Of a stretch of 64,000 bases of DNA, positions 35,206 to 43,546 are shown piece after piece (the first letter of the stretch is position 1; each line of letters begins with the position of its first letter). The translations under genes and the position numbers were made by a program. Source of the stretch: Thermobifida alba (GTDB taxonomy: Bacteria > Actinomycetota > Actinomycetes > Streptosporangiales > Streptosporangiaceae); the NCBI RefSeq assembly GCF_023208015.1, contig NZ_CP051627.1:2923501-2987500 (forward strand), given 5' to 3'. A model generated the notes under the pieces. It searched no databases and had not been told where the DNA came from. It saw only the letters and a program-made list of their open reading frames with translations.

Positions 35206-36069
35206 TCACTGGGGATCACGGTGGGGGGTCATCGTCGCGGTGGCCACCGCGACGGCGGAGCCGAGGATCAGCGCCGGGAAGGCCGCTGATGCACCCCAAA
35301 TCGTTACCGAGACGGCGATCACGAGGAAGCGTTCGGAGGGCCCGAAGGCCGCCAGGGCGCCGAGGAGCTCCCCCACGCCTCCGGAAGGTGCGGGGGCGGT
35401 CGGCTTCCCGACGGCTTCGGGGGGTACGGCGCCGTCGTGGGCGAGGGGGCGTGCCCCGCCCTCCCGCCGCGGCAGGGCGGTCCGTCCGCGGACCGGGTCG
35501 TTCCGCTCGGCACCGTCGTCGCGGCGGCGGGCAGCACCCAGCAGTTCGGCGGTGAACTCCGGGTCGGCCGGCTCCCGGCTGTCGCGGCTGGGGTCCACCG
35601 CCTCGATCGGGGAGGTCCTCGGCCCGCCGCGCCGCGGGGGGACCGGGCTGCGGGACGCGCGGGCCGCCGTCACCGACTCGCGTACCGCGTACGCGACGAG
35701 CGCCCCGGCTGCCCACATCCAGGCGTCGGTGCGGCCCGCCAGGCCCGCGCCGACCGCCAGGGCCGCGTAGAGCACGAACTCGCGCAGGTGGACCAGGACC
35801 GCGACCGTCCAGGCGGTGAGCGTGTCGCTGCTCTGCTCCCCCAGGCGGTCGCCGACCGCGTCGCAGCAGAGCACCAGCGCCAGCGCGAGCGCCCCGGCCA
35901 GGCCGCCCACCGGGGACGGGTCGGTGAACCACACGGCTGCCACGACGGTGAGGACGACCCCCGCCCGGGCCAGGGCCGCCGGGGTGGTCCCCCGGCGCGC
36001 GGCCCAGCGCACGACGGGTCCGGCCAGCGGCCGCAGCCCGCGGGCGGTGAGTACTCCGGTCTCCGTCAC
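35206..36069 (-). CDS. Membrane protein, degenerate CDP-alcohol-transferase-like
   Basis: A 287-residue protein. I chose GTG 36069 because GGAAGGG lies upstream; the open frame extends to 36141 without a ribosome site. Four to five hydrophobic segments lie in residues 35-125, a charged, disordered region (about 140-235) follows, and two more helices end the protein. The stretch ALALVLCCDAVGDRLGEQSS (about 61-80) sits where a CDP-alcohol transferase would have its D-x2-D-G-x2-A-R motif, but the motif is not conserved. It may be the inactive N-terminal half of a split DUF5941-like protein. Function unknown; same operon as the genes on either side. Confidence 0.6.
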   Translation of the reverse strand: MTETGVLTARGLRPLAGPVVRWAARRGTTPAALARAGVVLTVVAAVWFTDPSPVGGLAGALALALVLCCDAVGDRLGEQSSDTLTAWTVAVLVHLREFVLYAALAVGAGLAGRTDAWMWAAGALVAYAVRESVTAARASRSPVPPRRGGPRTSPIEAVDPSRDSREPADPEFTAELLGAARRRDDGAERNDPVRGRTALPRREGGARPLAHDGAVPPEAVGKPTAPAPSGGVGELLGALAAFGPSERFLVIAVSVTIWGASAAFPALILGSAVAVATATMTPHRDPQ

Positions 36070-36165
36070 TCGCCGCGCCCTTCCCACACGTGTTCGTGGT
36101 GTAACCGTTACCCATGCGGGGACCGCTTGGCAAGCGGCCACACGGACCGTGTGCCCCGGGGCGGC

Positions 36166-36957
36166 TCAGGCGGCCTTGTCGCCGCCCTTCTTCTTGCGCT
36201 TGGCGATCTCGGCCTTGGTGTCGGCGTTGTAGGCGTCCAACGCGGCCTTGATGTCGGTGTCCAGCGCCAGCTCGCCGTTCCTGATGTAGAGGCCGCGGTC
36301 GCAGAAGCGCTTCAGGTCGCCCTCGTTGTGCGAGACCAGGACCATGGTGCGCTGGTTCTGCAGCATCCGCTCGATGGCGTCGTAGCACTTGTTGCGGAAG
36401 GACTTGTCGCCCACCGCGAGCACCTCGTCCACGAGCATGATGGGGTGCTCCAGCTGGGAGATCAGCGCGAAGCCGAGCCGCACCTTCATACCGCTGGAGT
36501 AGTGGCGCACCGGGGTGTCGATGAACCGCGACTCGATCTCGGCGAAGTCGATGATCTCGTCGAACCGCTCCTGCAGCATCTGCGGGCTCATGCCGTGCAG
36601 GGAGCCCACGAGGTGCACGTTCTCCCGGCCGGTGAGCTGGTCGTTGAAACCCGCGCGCAGCTCCAGCAGCGGGGCGACCCGGCCGCGGACGGTGACGGTG
36701 CCCTCGTCGGGGATGAGCACTCCGGCGATCAGCTTGAGCAGGGTCGACTTCCCGGTGCCGTTCTTGCCGACGATGCCGACGCACTCGCCCCTGGTCACCT
36801 CGAAGGAGACGTTGCGCAGCGCCCAGAAGTCGGCGGCGCCGCGGTTGGGGTCGCGCTTGGTCCCGTGGATGAACATCTCCCGCAGGCTGCGCTTGCGTCG
36901 GCGGTTCGTCGCGAACTTGATGCCGAGCCCCTTGGCCTCGATGACCGGCTCCGCCAT
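36166..36957 (-). CDS. ABC transporter ATPase for polysaccharide/teichoic acid export
   Basis: A 263-residue ATPase of the TagH/Wzt type. It has Walker A GKNGTGKST (64-72), signature YSSGMKVRLGF, Walker B PIMLVDEVLAVGD and the switch His in LVSHNEGDLKRF. The short N-terminal insert REMFIHGTKRDPNRGAADFW is typical of exporters of surface polymers, which enter the ABC subfamily with TagH and RfbB. There is no long C-terminal carbohydrate-binding domain. Start ATG 36957 shares one base with the permease stop (TAATG) and follows AAGGAG, so the pair is coupled. It would power export of the polymer made by the flanking genes. Confidence 0.93.
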   Translation of the reverse strand: MAEPVIEAKGLGIKFATNRRRKRSLREMFIHGTKRDPNRGAADFWALRNVSFEVTRGECVGIVGKNGTGKSTLLKLIAGVLIPDEGTVTVRGRVAPLLELRAGFNDQLTGRENVHLVGSLHGMSPQMLQERFDEIIDFAEIESRFIDTPVRHYSSGMKVRLGFALISQLEHPIMLVDEVLAVGDKSFRNKCYDAIERMLQNQRTMVLVSHNEGDLKRFCDRGLYIRNGELALDTDIKAALDAYNADTKAEIAKRKKKGGDKAA

Positions 36958-37787
36958 TACAACTCCTTAAGAACGGCGCTTTCGAGTCGTCGGAACGTGA
37001 CATACCCGACCAGCAGCACCAGGAGGGCCCCCCCGACCGCAGCGCACAGGACGGACGCGGGAGGCGCCTCGGTGCTGTACCACACCGCGTGGTGCATCTG
37101 GAAGATACCGGCCAGCGGGTTGTGCGCGTAGAGCGTCTTGAACCAGTCGGGAAGCGCCTCGACCTCCATGACACGGAACATCGGGTAGATGATGGGCGTC
37201 CCGTAGAACAGCACCCGGTTCAGAATACGGACGATCCGCTCCACGTCGCGCAGCAGCACGTTGATGGAGGACAGCAGCAGCGTCACCCCCAGCGACAGGA
37301 CGAACTGCACCAGGATCGCCGGGATGATCCAGAAGAAGTTCCAGCCGGTCTCCCCCTGCAGGGTGATCACGAACAGCAGCAGGACCGGCCAGGTGAGCAG
37401 GTACTCCACGAACTTGGTCTGCACGATGGCGATCGGGAAGATCTCCCGGGGCACCTTCATCGTGGTGATCAGTTTGGAGTGGGTGATGAGCGCCTTGGGG
37501 GCGTCGCTCAGCGCCGCGCTGAACCACATCCACGGCAGCAGACCCGAGAGCAGGAACAGGGCGTAGCCCCCGGGCGCGTCGGGACCGCCCGGGGCCTCCC
37601 GCGCCCCGCCGGTCGCCGCGAACACCACGCCGAAGACGAAGTAGTAGACGCAGGCCATCGCCAGCGGCTCCAACATCGACCAGGCGTAGCCGAGGATCGA
37701 GTTCTGGTATTTGACCTTGAGATCACGGCGGACCAGGTGTCCGACGACTTTCCGGTTCCGCCAGACGGCCAGCGTCCTCGACGCCAC
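36957..37787 (-). CDS. ABC-2 type permease for polysaccharide/teichoic acid export
   Basis: A 276-residue permease of the TagG/Wzm class. I use GTG 37787, with GAGGAGG five bases upstream; the longer open frame has no protein-like content. It opens with the amphipathic VVGHLVRRDLKVKYQNSILGYAWSMLEP element diagnostic of this family (shown here only as family type, residues about 14-41), followed by six membrane helices. LLSSINVLLRDVERIVRIL and the C-terminal basic/hydrophobic end fit the same family. It is the first gene of the minus-strand set and is divergent from the IspD/TarI gene, so its promoter must lie in 37788-38220. Confidence 0.92.
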   Translation of the reverse strand: MASRTLAVWRNRKVVGHLVRRDLKVKYQNSILGYAWSMLEPLAMACVYYFVFGVVFAATGGAREAPGGPDAPGGYALFLLSGLLPWMWFSAALSDAPKALITHSKLITTMKVPREIFPIAIVQTKFVEYLLTWPVLLLFVITLQGETGWNFFWIIPAILVQFVLSLGVTLLLSSINVLLRDVERIVRILNRVLFYGTPIIYPMFRVMEVEALPDWFKTLYAHNPLAGIFQMHHAVWYSTEAPPASVLCAAVGGALLVLLVGYVTFRRLESAVLKEL

Positions 37788-38220
37788 CGCCACCTCCTCG
37801 GGATGCAGTCGTATGGGAACGATCGCGCGACGCGTATCGCCGTGGGACCAGGGGTTTGCCTGTGGCGCCCGGAGCGGCCGGCGAAGCCGTCGGTACACCG
37901 CGGCGGCGTCCGGGCCGCCGTCACAGGACGTCTCGCGTGTGACAGCGGCAGGGATGCTCGGGGGGTTGGCGACGCCGCTCGGGAGCCGGCCGGGACACGT
38001 CCGCCGCGCCTCCGGGAGAACACCGGGACCAGACCCATATTCGCACGATCGGCGGCCCCGCGATTCCAGGCGTCCTAAGGTTACCGGTCGGACAGACCGA
38101 TTGTCCCGTTCGAGAGGGATTGTTCCTTCGTCTCCGGACAGTCCCGGGGACTCCCGACGCCGTTGGGCTAGCCTCTCCTCTGTTCCACCGCTGTGTCCCG
38201 TCGCACCCGGGAGAGGGGTC
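37788..38220. other. 433-base divergent promoter region
   Basis: It separates the minus-strand exporter operon from the plus-strand IspD/TarI gene. TAGCCT at 38169-38174 fits an actinobacterial -10 box and would give the plus-strand gene a leader of about 40 bases with a GGGAGAGGGG ribosome site. A small hairpin CGGTC/GACCG lies at 38085-38099. For the minus strand I see no convincing promoter. No gene-like open frame is present. Confidence 0.5.
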
Positions 38221-38970
38221 ATGTCGATCGATCAGCCCGTCCGCGGCCGACCGCACGTGACGGCCGCCGTGCTCGCCGGCGGCGTGGGGTCCCGCATGGG
38301 CGGCCCGCGTCCCAAGCAGCTCCTGCGGCTGGCCGGACGAACGGTCCTGGAACGCTCGATCGCGGCGTTCTGCGCCGCACCCGAGGTGGACGAGGTCGTC
38401 GTGGTCATGGTCGCCGACCACGTCGCCGAGGCCGAGAAGATCGTCGCCGAGGGCGGACACGGCAAGGTGTCCCGGATCGTCCCCGGCGGGGCGAGCCGCT
38501 CCGAGAGCTCCCGCGCGGCCCTGCGGGCGGTCCGGGACCGCGCGGACGACGACCTGCTGCTGCTGCACGACGCCGCGCGCCCCCTGGTGAGCGGCCGCAC
38601 CATCGCCGCCTGCGTGGCCGAGCTCGCCGAGGCCGGAGCGGTCGGCGTGGCCGTGCCGTCCAGCGACACGGTGGTGCGGGTCGCCACCGACGCGCACGGG
38701 CACGAGGTGATCGACTCGGTCCCCGACCGCTCCGGGCTGCGCCGGATGCAGACACCGCAGGGCTTCCGGCTCGGGGTGGTCCGCCGCGCCTACGAGCGGG
38801 CGTTCGCCGACCCCGCCTTCGTGGCCACCGACGACTGCGGCGTGGTGCTGCGCTACCTGCCGGAGGAACCGGTCCGCATCGTCCCCGGCGAGGAGAGCAA
38901 CATCAAGGTGACCCATCCCGGTGACCTCGCGGTGGCCGAGACCCTGCTGCGCGCCGCGGAGGAGCGGTGA
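38221..38970 (+). CDS. IspD/TarI-family cytidylyltransferase
   Basis: A 249-residue CTP:phospho-polyol cytidylyltransferase with the loop VLAGGVGSRMGGPRPKQLL (about 18-36), LLLHDAARPLVS (about 116-127), VPSSDTVVRV, and the C-terminal DDCGVVLRYLPEEPVRIVPGE with NIKVT. IspD makes CDP-methylerythritol for isoprenoids; TarI makes CDP-ribitol for teichoic acid. The usual IspD partner IspF is absent and the gene sits opposite a teichoic-acid-type exporter and next to a glycerophosphodiesterase, so a TarI-like role is quite possible. Sequence alone does not separate the two. Start ATG 38221 follows GGGAGAGGGG. Confidence 0.85.
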   Translation: MSIDQPVRGRPHVTAAVLAGGVGSRMGGPRPKQLLRLAGRTVLERSIAAFCAAPEVDEVVVVMVADHVAEAEKIVAEGGHGKVSRIVPGGASRSESSRAALRAVRDRADDDLLLLHDAARPLVSGRTIAACVAELAEAGAVGVAVPSSDTVVRVATDAHGHEVIDSVPDRSGLRRMQTPQGFRLGVVRRAYERAFADPAFVATDDCGVVLRYLPEEPVRIVPGEESNIKVTHPGDLAVAETLLRAAEER

Positions 38971-39746
38971 TGTTCGTCCCGACCGAGGTGATCGGACACC
39001 GGGGGCTCGGCCGCGGCACGGTCGACGGCCTGCTGGAGAACACCCCCGAGTCGTTCGCCGCGGCCGCGGCGGCCGGAGCCTCCTGGGTGGAGGTCGACGT
39101 CCGGCGCAGCGCCGACGACGTGCTGCTGGCGTACCACAACGCGGCTCTGCCCGACGGGCGCCTCGTCGTGGACCTGCCCGCCGCGGAGTGCCGGGCCGCC
39201 GGGGTGGCCACCCTGGACGAGGTGCTCGACGCCGTTCCCGCGCACGTCGGTCTGGACGTGGACGTCAAGACGGTGCTGGAGGACGCCGTGGACGCGCCCG
39301 CGCGGCGCACCGTGGCGCTGCTGGCGCCGTACCTGCGGCGGCAGGTGCGGTTCCGGCGGCTCTTCGTGTGCTCCTTCGACCCCTCGGTGGTGCTGGCCGT
39401 GCGCGAGCAGGCGCCCGGCGTGGCCACCGCGTGGATGCCGTTCGTCCGCAATCCGGTGGACCAGGCGGTGGCGGGCGCGGCCGGCCTGGGCTGTGAACTG
39501 GTCGCGATCGACGCCCGCTCCTTCGGCCTGGCCGGTGAGCCGGAGCGTCCCGGCCGCCGTTCGCCGGAGGAGACGGTCGAGGCGGCGCACCGGGCCGGCC
39601 TGCGGGTGGTGTCGTGGTGCCCCGGCCCGGCGGACTCGGTCCGCCTCGCCGCGGCCGGGATGGACGCCGTCGTCGTCGACGACGTCCCGGGCACCGTGCG
39701 GGCCCTCGCCGCCGCGGCGCCGGCCTCCGCCCGGCCCGCGGGGTGA
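38970..39746 (+). CDS. Glycerophosphodiester phosphodiesterase family protein
   Basis: Hydrolyses glycerophosphodiesters to glycerol-3-phosphate and an alcohol. The 258-residue protein shows the family start EVIGHRGLGRG with HRG and ENTPESF (residues 5-28), the metal-binding WVEVDVRRSADDVLLAYHN, and the late VVSWCPG strand. It has no signal peptide, so it is cytoplasmic unless exported otherwise. ATG 38970 overlaps the stop of the upstream gene (TGATG) with AGGAG five bases before, so the two are coupled. In this context it may recycle or trim glycerol-phosphate units. It converges on the GT2 gene. Confidence 0.9.
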   Translation: MFVPTEVIGHRGLGRGTVDGLLENTPESFAAAAAAGASWVEVDVRRSADDVLLAYHNAALPDGRLVVDLPAAECRAAGVATLDEVLDAVPAHVGLDVDVKTVLEDAVDAPARRTVALLAPYLRRQVRFRRLFVCSFDPSVVLAVREQAPGVATAWMPFVRNPVDQAVAGAAGLGCELVAIDARSFGLAGEPERPGRRSPEETVEAAHRAGLRVVSWCPGPADSVRLAAAGMDAVVVDDVPGTVRALAAAAPASARPAG

Positions 39747-39770
39747 CCGGGGCCGGCGGGCGCCTCCGCG

Positions 39771-40787
39771 TCAGCCCGTCTGGGCGTCCTGTCGCTGTGC
39801 CCGGGCGGTGCGGGAGTCGGCGCCCAGACTCGGCGGGCTGGTGATGAAGCCCGCTCCCCACGCCATGTGCATGGTGGCCAGCGCCACGGGGATGGCGAAG
39901 CGGGACGCCGCGGGCAGTCCGGAGCCGAGCGGGACCGAGGCGACCAGGATCGCGGCCAGGTAGCCGCCCGGCACCAGCCAGGCGGGCCAGAAGAAGAACC
40001 CGCCGACCAGTCCCAGGACGATCCCGGTCAACGCGACCGGGGGCGCCAGGTAGCGCAGGTTGAGGGTGCCCCGGTGCTGCCGGGCCACCACCCGGCGCCA
40101 CCGCCCGTAGTGGAAGTACTGCTTGGCCAGCGCCCGGACGTTGGGCCGGGGCCGGTAGGAGACCCGCATGCGGGGCTGGAACCACACGGTGCCGCCGGTC
40201 ATGCGGATGCGGTGGTTCATCTCCCAGTCCTGGGCGCGCAGGAACGCCTCGTCGTAGCCCTGGACCCGGTCCAGCGCGGAGCGCCGGAACACGCCCAGGT
40301 AGACGGTGTCGGCCGGGCCGCTCTGGCCGCCGGTGTGGAACCGCGCGTTGCCCACGCCGATCTTCGACGTCATCGCGGCGGCCACCGCCTTCTCCCACGG
40401 GGTCTCCCCCTCGGCGGCCATGATGCCGCCCACGTTGTCGGCGCCGGTCTCCTCCAGCGTCTCCACGGCGATGCGCAGGTAGTCGGCGGGCATCATGGCG
40501 TGGCCGTCGATGCGCGCGACGATGTCGTGCGAGGACGCGGCGATCGCCGCGTTGAGCCCCGAGGGGGTGCGGCCCGACGGGTTGGGCACCACCTTGACCC
40601 GCGGGTCGGACGCGGCGAGTTCGTCCGCGACCTCCTGGGTCCGGTCGTGGGACGGCCCCACGGCGAGCACGACCTCCAGCTCGCCTGGATAGTCCTGGCT
40701 CAGGACGTGGCGCACGGCGGAGGCGAGGTGGCGTTCCTCGTTCAGGACGGGCATGACAACCGAAACGGCAGGCCAGCTCACGGGCAT
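39771..40787 (-). CDS. Glycosyltransferase family 2 (ExoA-like)
   Basis: A 338-residue protein from ATG 40787; GTG 40793 is an alternative. No ribosome site is seen. The GT-A domain reads VSVVMPVLNEERHLASAV (about 8-25), then GRTPSGLNAAIAASSHDIVARIDGH with the metal motif RIDGH, and FLRAQDWEMNHRI. Three C-terminal hydrophobic helices (about 240-310) anchor it in the membrane. This matches succinoglycan-type ExoA transferases. It lies between the glycerophosphodiesterase and the second LCP gene, divergent from the latter, and probably works on a wall or exopolymer. Confidence 0.87.
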   Translation of the reverse strand: MPVSWPAVSVVMPVLNEERHLASAVRHVLSQDYPGELEVVLAVGPSHDRTQEVADELAASDPRVKVVPNPSGRTPSGLNAAIAASSHDIVARIDGHAMMPADYLRIAVETLEETGADNVGGIMAAEGETPWEKAVAAAMTSKIGVGNARFHTGGQSGPADTVYLGVFRRSALDRVQGYDEAFLRAQDWEMNHRIRMTGGTVWFQPRMRVSYRPRPNVRALAKQYFHYGRWRRVVARQHRGTLNLRYLAPPVALTGIVLGLVGGFFFWPAWLVPGGYLAAILVASVPLGSGLPAASRFAIPVALATMHMAWGAGFITSPPSLGADSRTARAQRQDAQTG

Positions 40788-41045
40788 ATCCACAAGAATT
40801 TCACGCGATCCGGGAAGAAATCTGGGTATCTGGGTGCGGGAATCCGCTGTCGCAACGGTACTGCACCGCGGGAGTGGCCGGGAGGAACCGACCGGTCACC
40901 CGCTCGCGGACGCGGTGGACGGCCCGGCAACACGCCGTGACCGGATTTTCCCGATCCGGCCCGGTGTTCCTGCCAGTCTTGAGGGGTCGGCGGCACGGGC
41001 CGCTTCCACGGGAGCGGTGGGCCGGATGGTTCGGGAGGACGACCG

Positions 41046-42581
41046 GTGAACGAGGACGGCAGCGACACGCCCCGCCCCTCGGGCGAGGTTCCGGAGTTCC
41101 GGCGCATCCGCTCGGAACCGCTTCCGCCGCAGCGGGAGTCCCCGCCGCGACGGCGCACTCCCGACGGCCGGGAGCCCGCGTGGCTGCCCAGCGCGGCGGC
41201 CCGGCGGCGCCGCGCCGCGCTGCTGCTGTCGGGCTTCCTCTCCATGCTGGTCCTGCTGGCCTCGGGGACCGCGTGGTCGGTGACCGGGTGGCTGTCCGGC
41301 CAGTTGCAGCGCTACGACGTGTTCGCGGGCCTGCTGGAGGGCGACCGGCCCGCCGCCGGCCCGCACGGCGCGCTGAACTTCCTGGTCATCGGCTCCGACG
41401 ACCGCAGCGGTGTGGCCCCCGAACAGCGTTCCGAGCTCGGCGTGGGCCACGTGGAGGGGCGGCGCTCGGACACCATCATGCTGGTCCACCTGGACCACGA
41501 CCGGGACCACATCACCGTGGTGGGCATCCCCCGGGACTCCTGGGTGCACATCCCCGGCCACGGACCGCACAAGATCAACGCCGCCTACTCCCTGGGCGGT
41601 CCGGGCCTGGTCGTGCAGACGGTGGAGTCGGCCACGGGCGTGCGCGTCGACCACTACGTGGAGGTCGACTTCACCGGCTTCGTCGAGGTGGTGGACGCGC
41701 TCGGCGGGATCACCGTGTGCCTTCCCGAGGCCATCCACGACGACAAGGCCCACCTGTTCCTGGAGGCGGGCACCCACCGGGTCGACGGCGTCCAGGCACT
41801 GGCCTTCGCCCGCACCCGCAAGAGCGCCCACGGCGACCTGGACCGCATCGACCGGCAGCAGCAGGTGCTGGCCGCGCTGCTGGAGCGGGCGCTCGACTCG
41901 CGGACCCTGAGCGATCCGGCCCGGTTCACCCGGTTCCTGGAGACCATGCTCGGTTCGGTCACGGTCGACGAGTCGCTGGACACCGCCGCCCTCAACCAGC
42001 TCGGCGCGCAACTGCGCTCCATCGGTCTGGACGACGTGACGTTCACCCAGGTTCCGGTGGACCGGATCGACTTCTGGACGCCGACCGGCGAGGTCGCGGT
42101 CACCTGGCACGATCAGCACGCCGTGGAGCTGTTCGAGGCGATCGCGGGGGACCGGCCGATCCCCTCCGGGGCTCCCCCGGCCGAGGCGGACTTCCCCGCC
42201 CCCGAGGAGGTGACGGTGGAGGTCTACAACGGCACCGGGATCCCCGGGCTGGGGGCGCGGCTGCGCTCGGAACTGCTGGAGTCGGGTTTCCGGGTTCCCG
42301 CGACGGCCGGGAACTGGACGCGTCAGGACCTCGCCGAGACACTGGTCCGCTACTCGCCCGACCGCCAGGACGCGGCGCACCTGCTGCTGGAGAGCATCCC
42401 GAACTCGCGGCCGGAGGAGGACGCGACGCTGGGCGGCCGCGTCCAGGTCGTCGCGGGGGCGGGCCACACGGGTGTGGCCGTCCCCGCGTCCGCGGCCTCC
42501 CCGGCCCACCAGCAGCCCGTGGACGTGGGCGGCCGGGACACGGTGCACACCCGCACCGCGGCGGACAACGTCTGCCGGTGA
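41046..42581 (+). CDS. LytR-CpsA-Psr (LCP) family glycopolymer ligase
   Basis: The second LCP ligase in the window, 511 residues. A disordered Pro/Arg-rich cytoplasmic start (1-58) leads into one anchor helix (about 58-80), the LCP domain (about 108-345) with FLVIGSDDRSG, VVGIPRDSWVHIPGHG, KINAAYSLGG and FARTRKSAHGDLDRIDRQQ, and a LytR_C domain from about VTVEVYNGTGIPGLGARL. The key Arg/Asp residues are conserved. Compared with the first copy it has a longer N-terminus and a different C-terminal tail, so the two may serve different polymers. Start GTG 41046 follows GGGAGGAC; a 9-bp hairpin follows the gene. Confidence 0.92.
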   Translation: MNEDGSDTPRPSGEVPEFRRIRSEPLPPQRESPPRRRTPDGREPAWLPSAAARRRRAALLLSGFLSMLVLLASGTAWSVTGWLSGQLQRYDVFAGLLEGDRPAAGPHGALNFLVIGSDDRSGVAPEQRSELGVGHVEGRRSDTIMLVHLDHDRDHITVVGIPRDSWVHIPGHGPHKINAAYSLGGPGLVVQTVESATGVRVDHYVEVDFTGFVEVVDALGGITVCLPEAIHDDKAHLFLEAGTHRVDGVQALAFARTRKSAHGDLDRIDRQQQVLAALLERALDSRTLSDPARFTRFLETMLGSVTVDESLDTAALNQLGAQLRSIGLDDVTFTQVPVDRIDFWTPTGEVAVTWHDQHAVELFEAIAGDRPIPSGAPPAEADFPAPEEVTVEVYNGTGIPGLGARLRSELLESGFRVPATAGNWTRQDLAETLVRYSPDRQDAAHLLLESIPNSRPEEDATLGGRVQVVAGAGHTGVAVPASAASPAHQQPVDVGGRDTVHTRTAADNVCR

Positions 42582-42592
42582 CGGCCGTCGCG

Positions 42593-42625
42593 GGACGGTG
42601 CGGAAACGGAAAGCGGGCACCGTCC
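42593..42625 (+). terminator. 9-bp hairpin after LCP gene
   Basis: GGACGGTGC (42593-42601) pairs perfectly with GCACCGTCC (42617-42625), loop of 15 bases. It starts 12 bases past the LCP stop and precedes the next same-strand gene. Confidence 0.55.
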
Positions 42626-42707
42626 GTTGTCCCGGTGGACCGGAAGGTGTTAGCTCCCCCGCTTCCGGTGGTATTGGGAGGGGACACCGGTACAGAGGAG
42701 GGCCTTC

Positions 42708-43331
42708 GTGTTGCGCCACTCACTCGGTCTGCTGGCCGGGCTCGTCTTGACCCCGCTGCTGTGGGTCGGCGCGGCGTGGTCGGCCGGCCGGATCGCCGAG
42801 CACGTCCACTCCCAGGCGTCCGGCGTCCCGCTGCCGGCCGCCTGTGCGGCCCTGATCGGGGTCGGCCTGGTCGGCGGCGTCCTGGCCGCGACCCGCGTCT
42901 CCCCGCTGGCCGCGTTCGTCTCCGGCGGGGCGCTGCTGGGCGTTCCCCTGTGGGCGCTGCTGGACCCCGCCTCGATGGCCGCGGTCGTTCCGGCCTGGCT
43001 GGCCGGAGCCGACTCGTTCTGGCGTCCGCTGGGTCCGGGGCTGCCGCTCTTCCTCGCCGTGGGCACGCTGCTGTTCATCTCCGCGCTCGTCCCGTCCCGG
43101 TGGCGCTCGCCCCGCCGTGACCGGGCCGGGGAGGCGTACCCGCCGGTCGAGGCCGTCCCCTCCCCCGCCCGGGAGCGCGTCCCCGAACCGGCCGCTCCGC
43201 CCGTCGCAACCGGCCCGGTCGACGATTCCGCCACCAGGACGACCATGCCGTTCCGCCGCGGGGAGGACGGCGTCCACCCGCTCGGCGGGGAGGACGACGG
43301 CCGCACCCGGGTCTTCGGCGACGGCCGTTGA
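42708..43331 (+). CDS. Hypothetical four-helix membrane protein
   Basis: A 207-residue protein starting at GTG 42708, five bases after GAGGAGGG. Four hydrophobic segments occupy residues about 5-25, 42-62, 68-88 and 108-126. The remaining 75 residues are charged, Pro-rich and probably cytoplasmic, ending RVFGDGR. I do not recognise the family. It follows the LCP gene by 126 bases, past a hairpin, and precedes ugd by 215 bases. Codon use looks native, so it is likely a real but uncharacterised gene. Confidence 0.75.
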   Translation: MLRHSLGLLAGLVLTPLLWVGAAWSAGRIAEHVHSQASGVPLPAACAALIGVGLVGGVLAATRVSPLAAFVSGGALLGVPLWALLDPASMAAVVPAWLAGADSFWRPLGPGLPLFLAVGTLLFISALVPSRWRSPRRDRAGEAYPPVEAVPSPARERVPEPAAPPVATGPVDDSATRTTMPFRRGEDGVHPLGGEDDGRTRVFGDGR

Positions 43332-43546
43332 CCCACGGCCCGCCCCGGGACCGCTGTCCGACATCTGACGATCCGGTGTGTTGTACGGGGGTTCGACGGG
43401 ATCTCAGCCGACTACGGTGATGTGGTCAACCGCTGCTGCCACAGGATGGGAAGGAACGCCGCGGCGTCCACGGCCGGACGGCCCTGTGGCTGTGGCTCGG
43501 CCCGCGGATAGCATTCCTAGGCCGGTCGTGAGGAAGGACTGATCCA

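Noticed and set aside
36957-38222. N-terminal extension of the ABC permease up to 38222
   Set aside because: The extra 145 residues have no membrane or domain features, and a good ribosome site supports GTG 37787.
43380-43400. GGGGTTCGACGGG-like sequence resembling a tRNA T-arm
   Set aside because: No acceptor, D or anticodon stem can be drawn around it.
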